Shown here: piece after piece, positions 5,358 to 5,367 of the stretch
Position numbering within the stretch: position 1 is the first letter of the stretch
How the letters are laid out: each line of letters begins with the position of its first letter
Assembly: GCA_016296655.1 (NCBI GenBank)
Contig: JAEDIW010000091.1
Location: 1 to 5,367, forward strand
Length of the DNA: 5,367 bases
Source of the DNA: Treponema sp.
Lineage (GTDB): Bacteria > Spirochaetota > Spirochaetia > Treponematales > Treponemataceae
Reading direction: 5' to 3'
Notes under the pieces: generated by a model
Databases searched by the model: none
Told to the model about the DNA's origin: nothing
The model's input: only the letters and a program-made list of their open reading frames with translations
Made by a program: the position numbers and the translations under genes

Positions 5358-5367
5358 ATTGAGGGGG

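Noticed and set aside
1..5367. CRISPR array, tRNA or rRNA genes, insertion sequence
   Set aside because: No regularly spaced repeats, no cloverleaf-like or rRNA-like sequence and no transposase motif were seen on either strand.

Overview
The window looks like chromosome from a low-GC, host-associated bacterium, most likely a spirochaete of the Treponema group. I infer this from the AT-rich coding, the Phe/Lys/Ser-rich membrane proteins and the overall style of the M15, M20, Rrf2 and LuxR-type proteins. No rRNA or other marker gene is present, so the assignment is tentative. All intact genes end in normal TAA, TGA or TAG stops and fit the standard bacterial code.

Layout, left to right. (1) Positions 1-471 carry a dead or recoded TIR-like nucleotide-binding protein of the CAP12/Pycsar-effector type, a family used in phage defence. 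Its reading frame is otherwise uninterrupted but has two in-frame TAA codons, and it is visibly more AT-rich than its neighbours. (2) Positions 472-684 are non-coding and hold a very strong hairpin terminator and a second hairpin. (3) Two small plus-strand genes follow: a single-domain TfoX-N protein (685-1008) and a secreted zinc M15 D,D-carboxypeptidase-like enzyme (1123-1836). Both start codons directly follow a run of seven Ts and have no visible Shine-Dalgarno sequence. (4) A two-gene plus-strand unit follows: a membrane protein made of two copies of a four-helix MotA/ExbB-like unit (1954-2934), and 16 bases later a membrane-anchored LuxR-type DNA-binding protein (2951-3544), closed by a terminator at 3599-3635. 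(5) On the minus strand, an M20 amidohydrolase (5295-4123) is followed after 2 bases by an Rrf2-family repressor (4120-3695); the two probably form one transcript that converges on the plus-strand unit. (6) The right edge holds a 13-bp stem hairpin that probably ends a gene lying outside the window.

The part most worth following up is the 1954-3544 pair. A duplicated MotA/ExbB-like helical protein sits beside a regulator whose membrane half has similar helix spacing and a LuxR helix-turn-helix at its cytoplasmic end. I read this as a possible membrane-signal-to-transcription module in which the first protein senses or gates and the second carries the response to DNA. This is inference from sequence patterns only; I do not recognise a named system. 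The M20-Rrf2 pair looks like a self-regulated metabolic operon.
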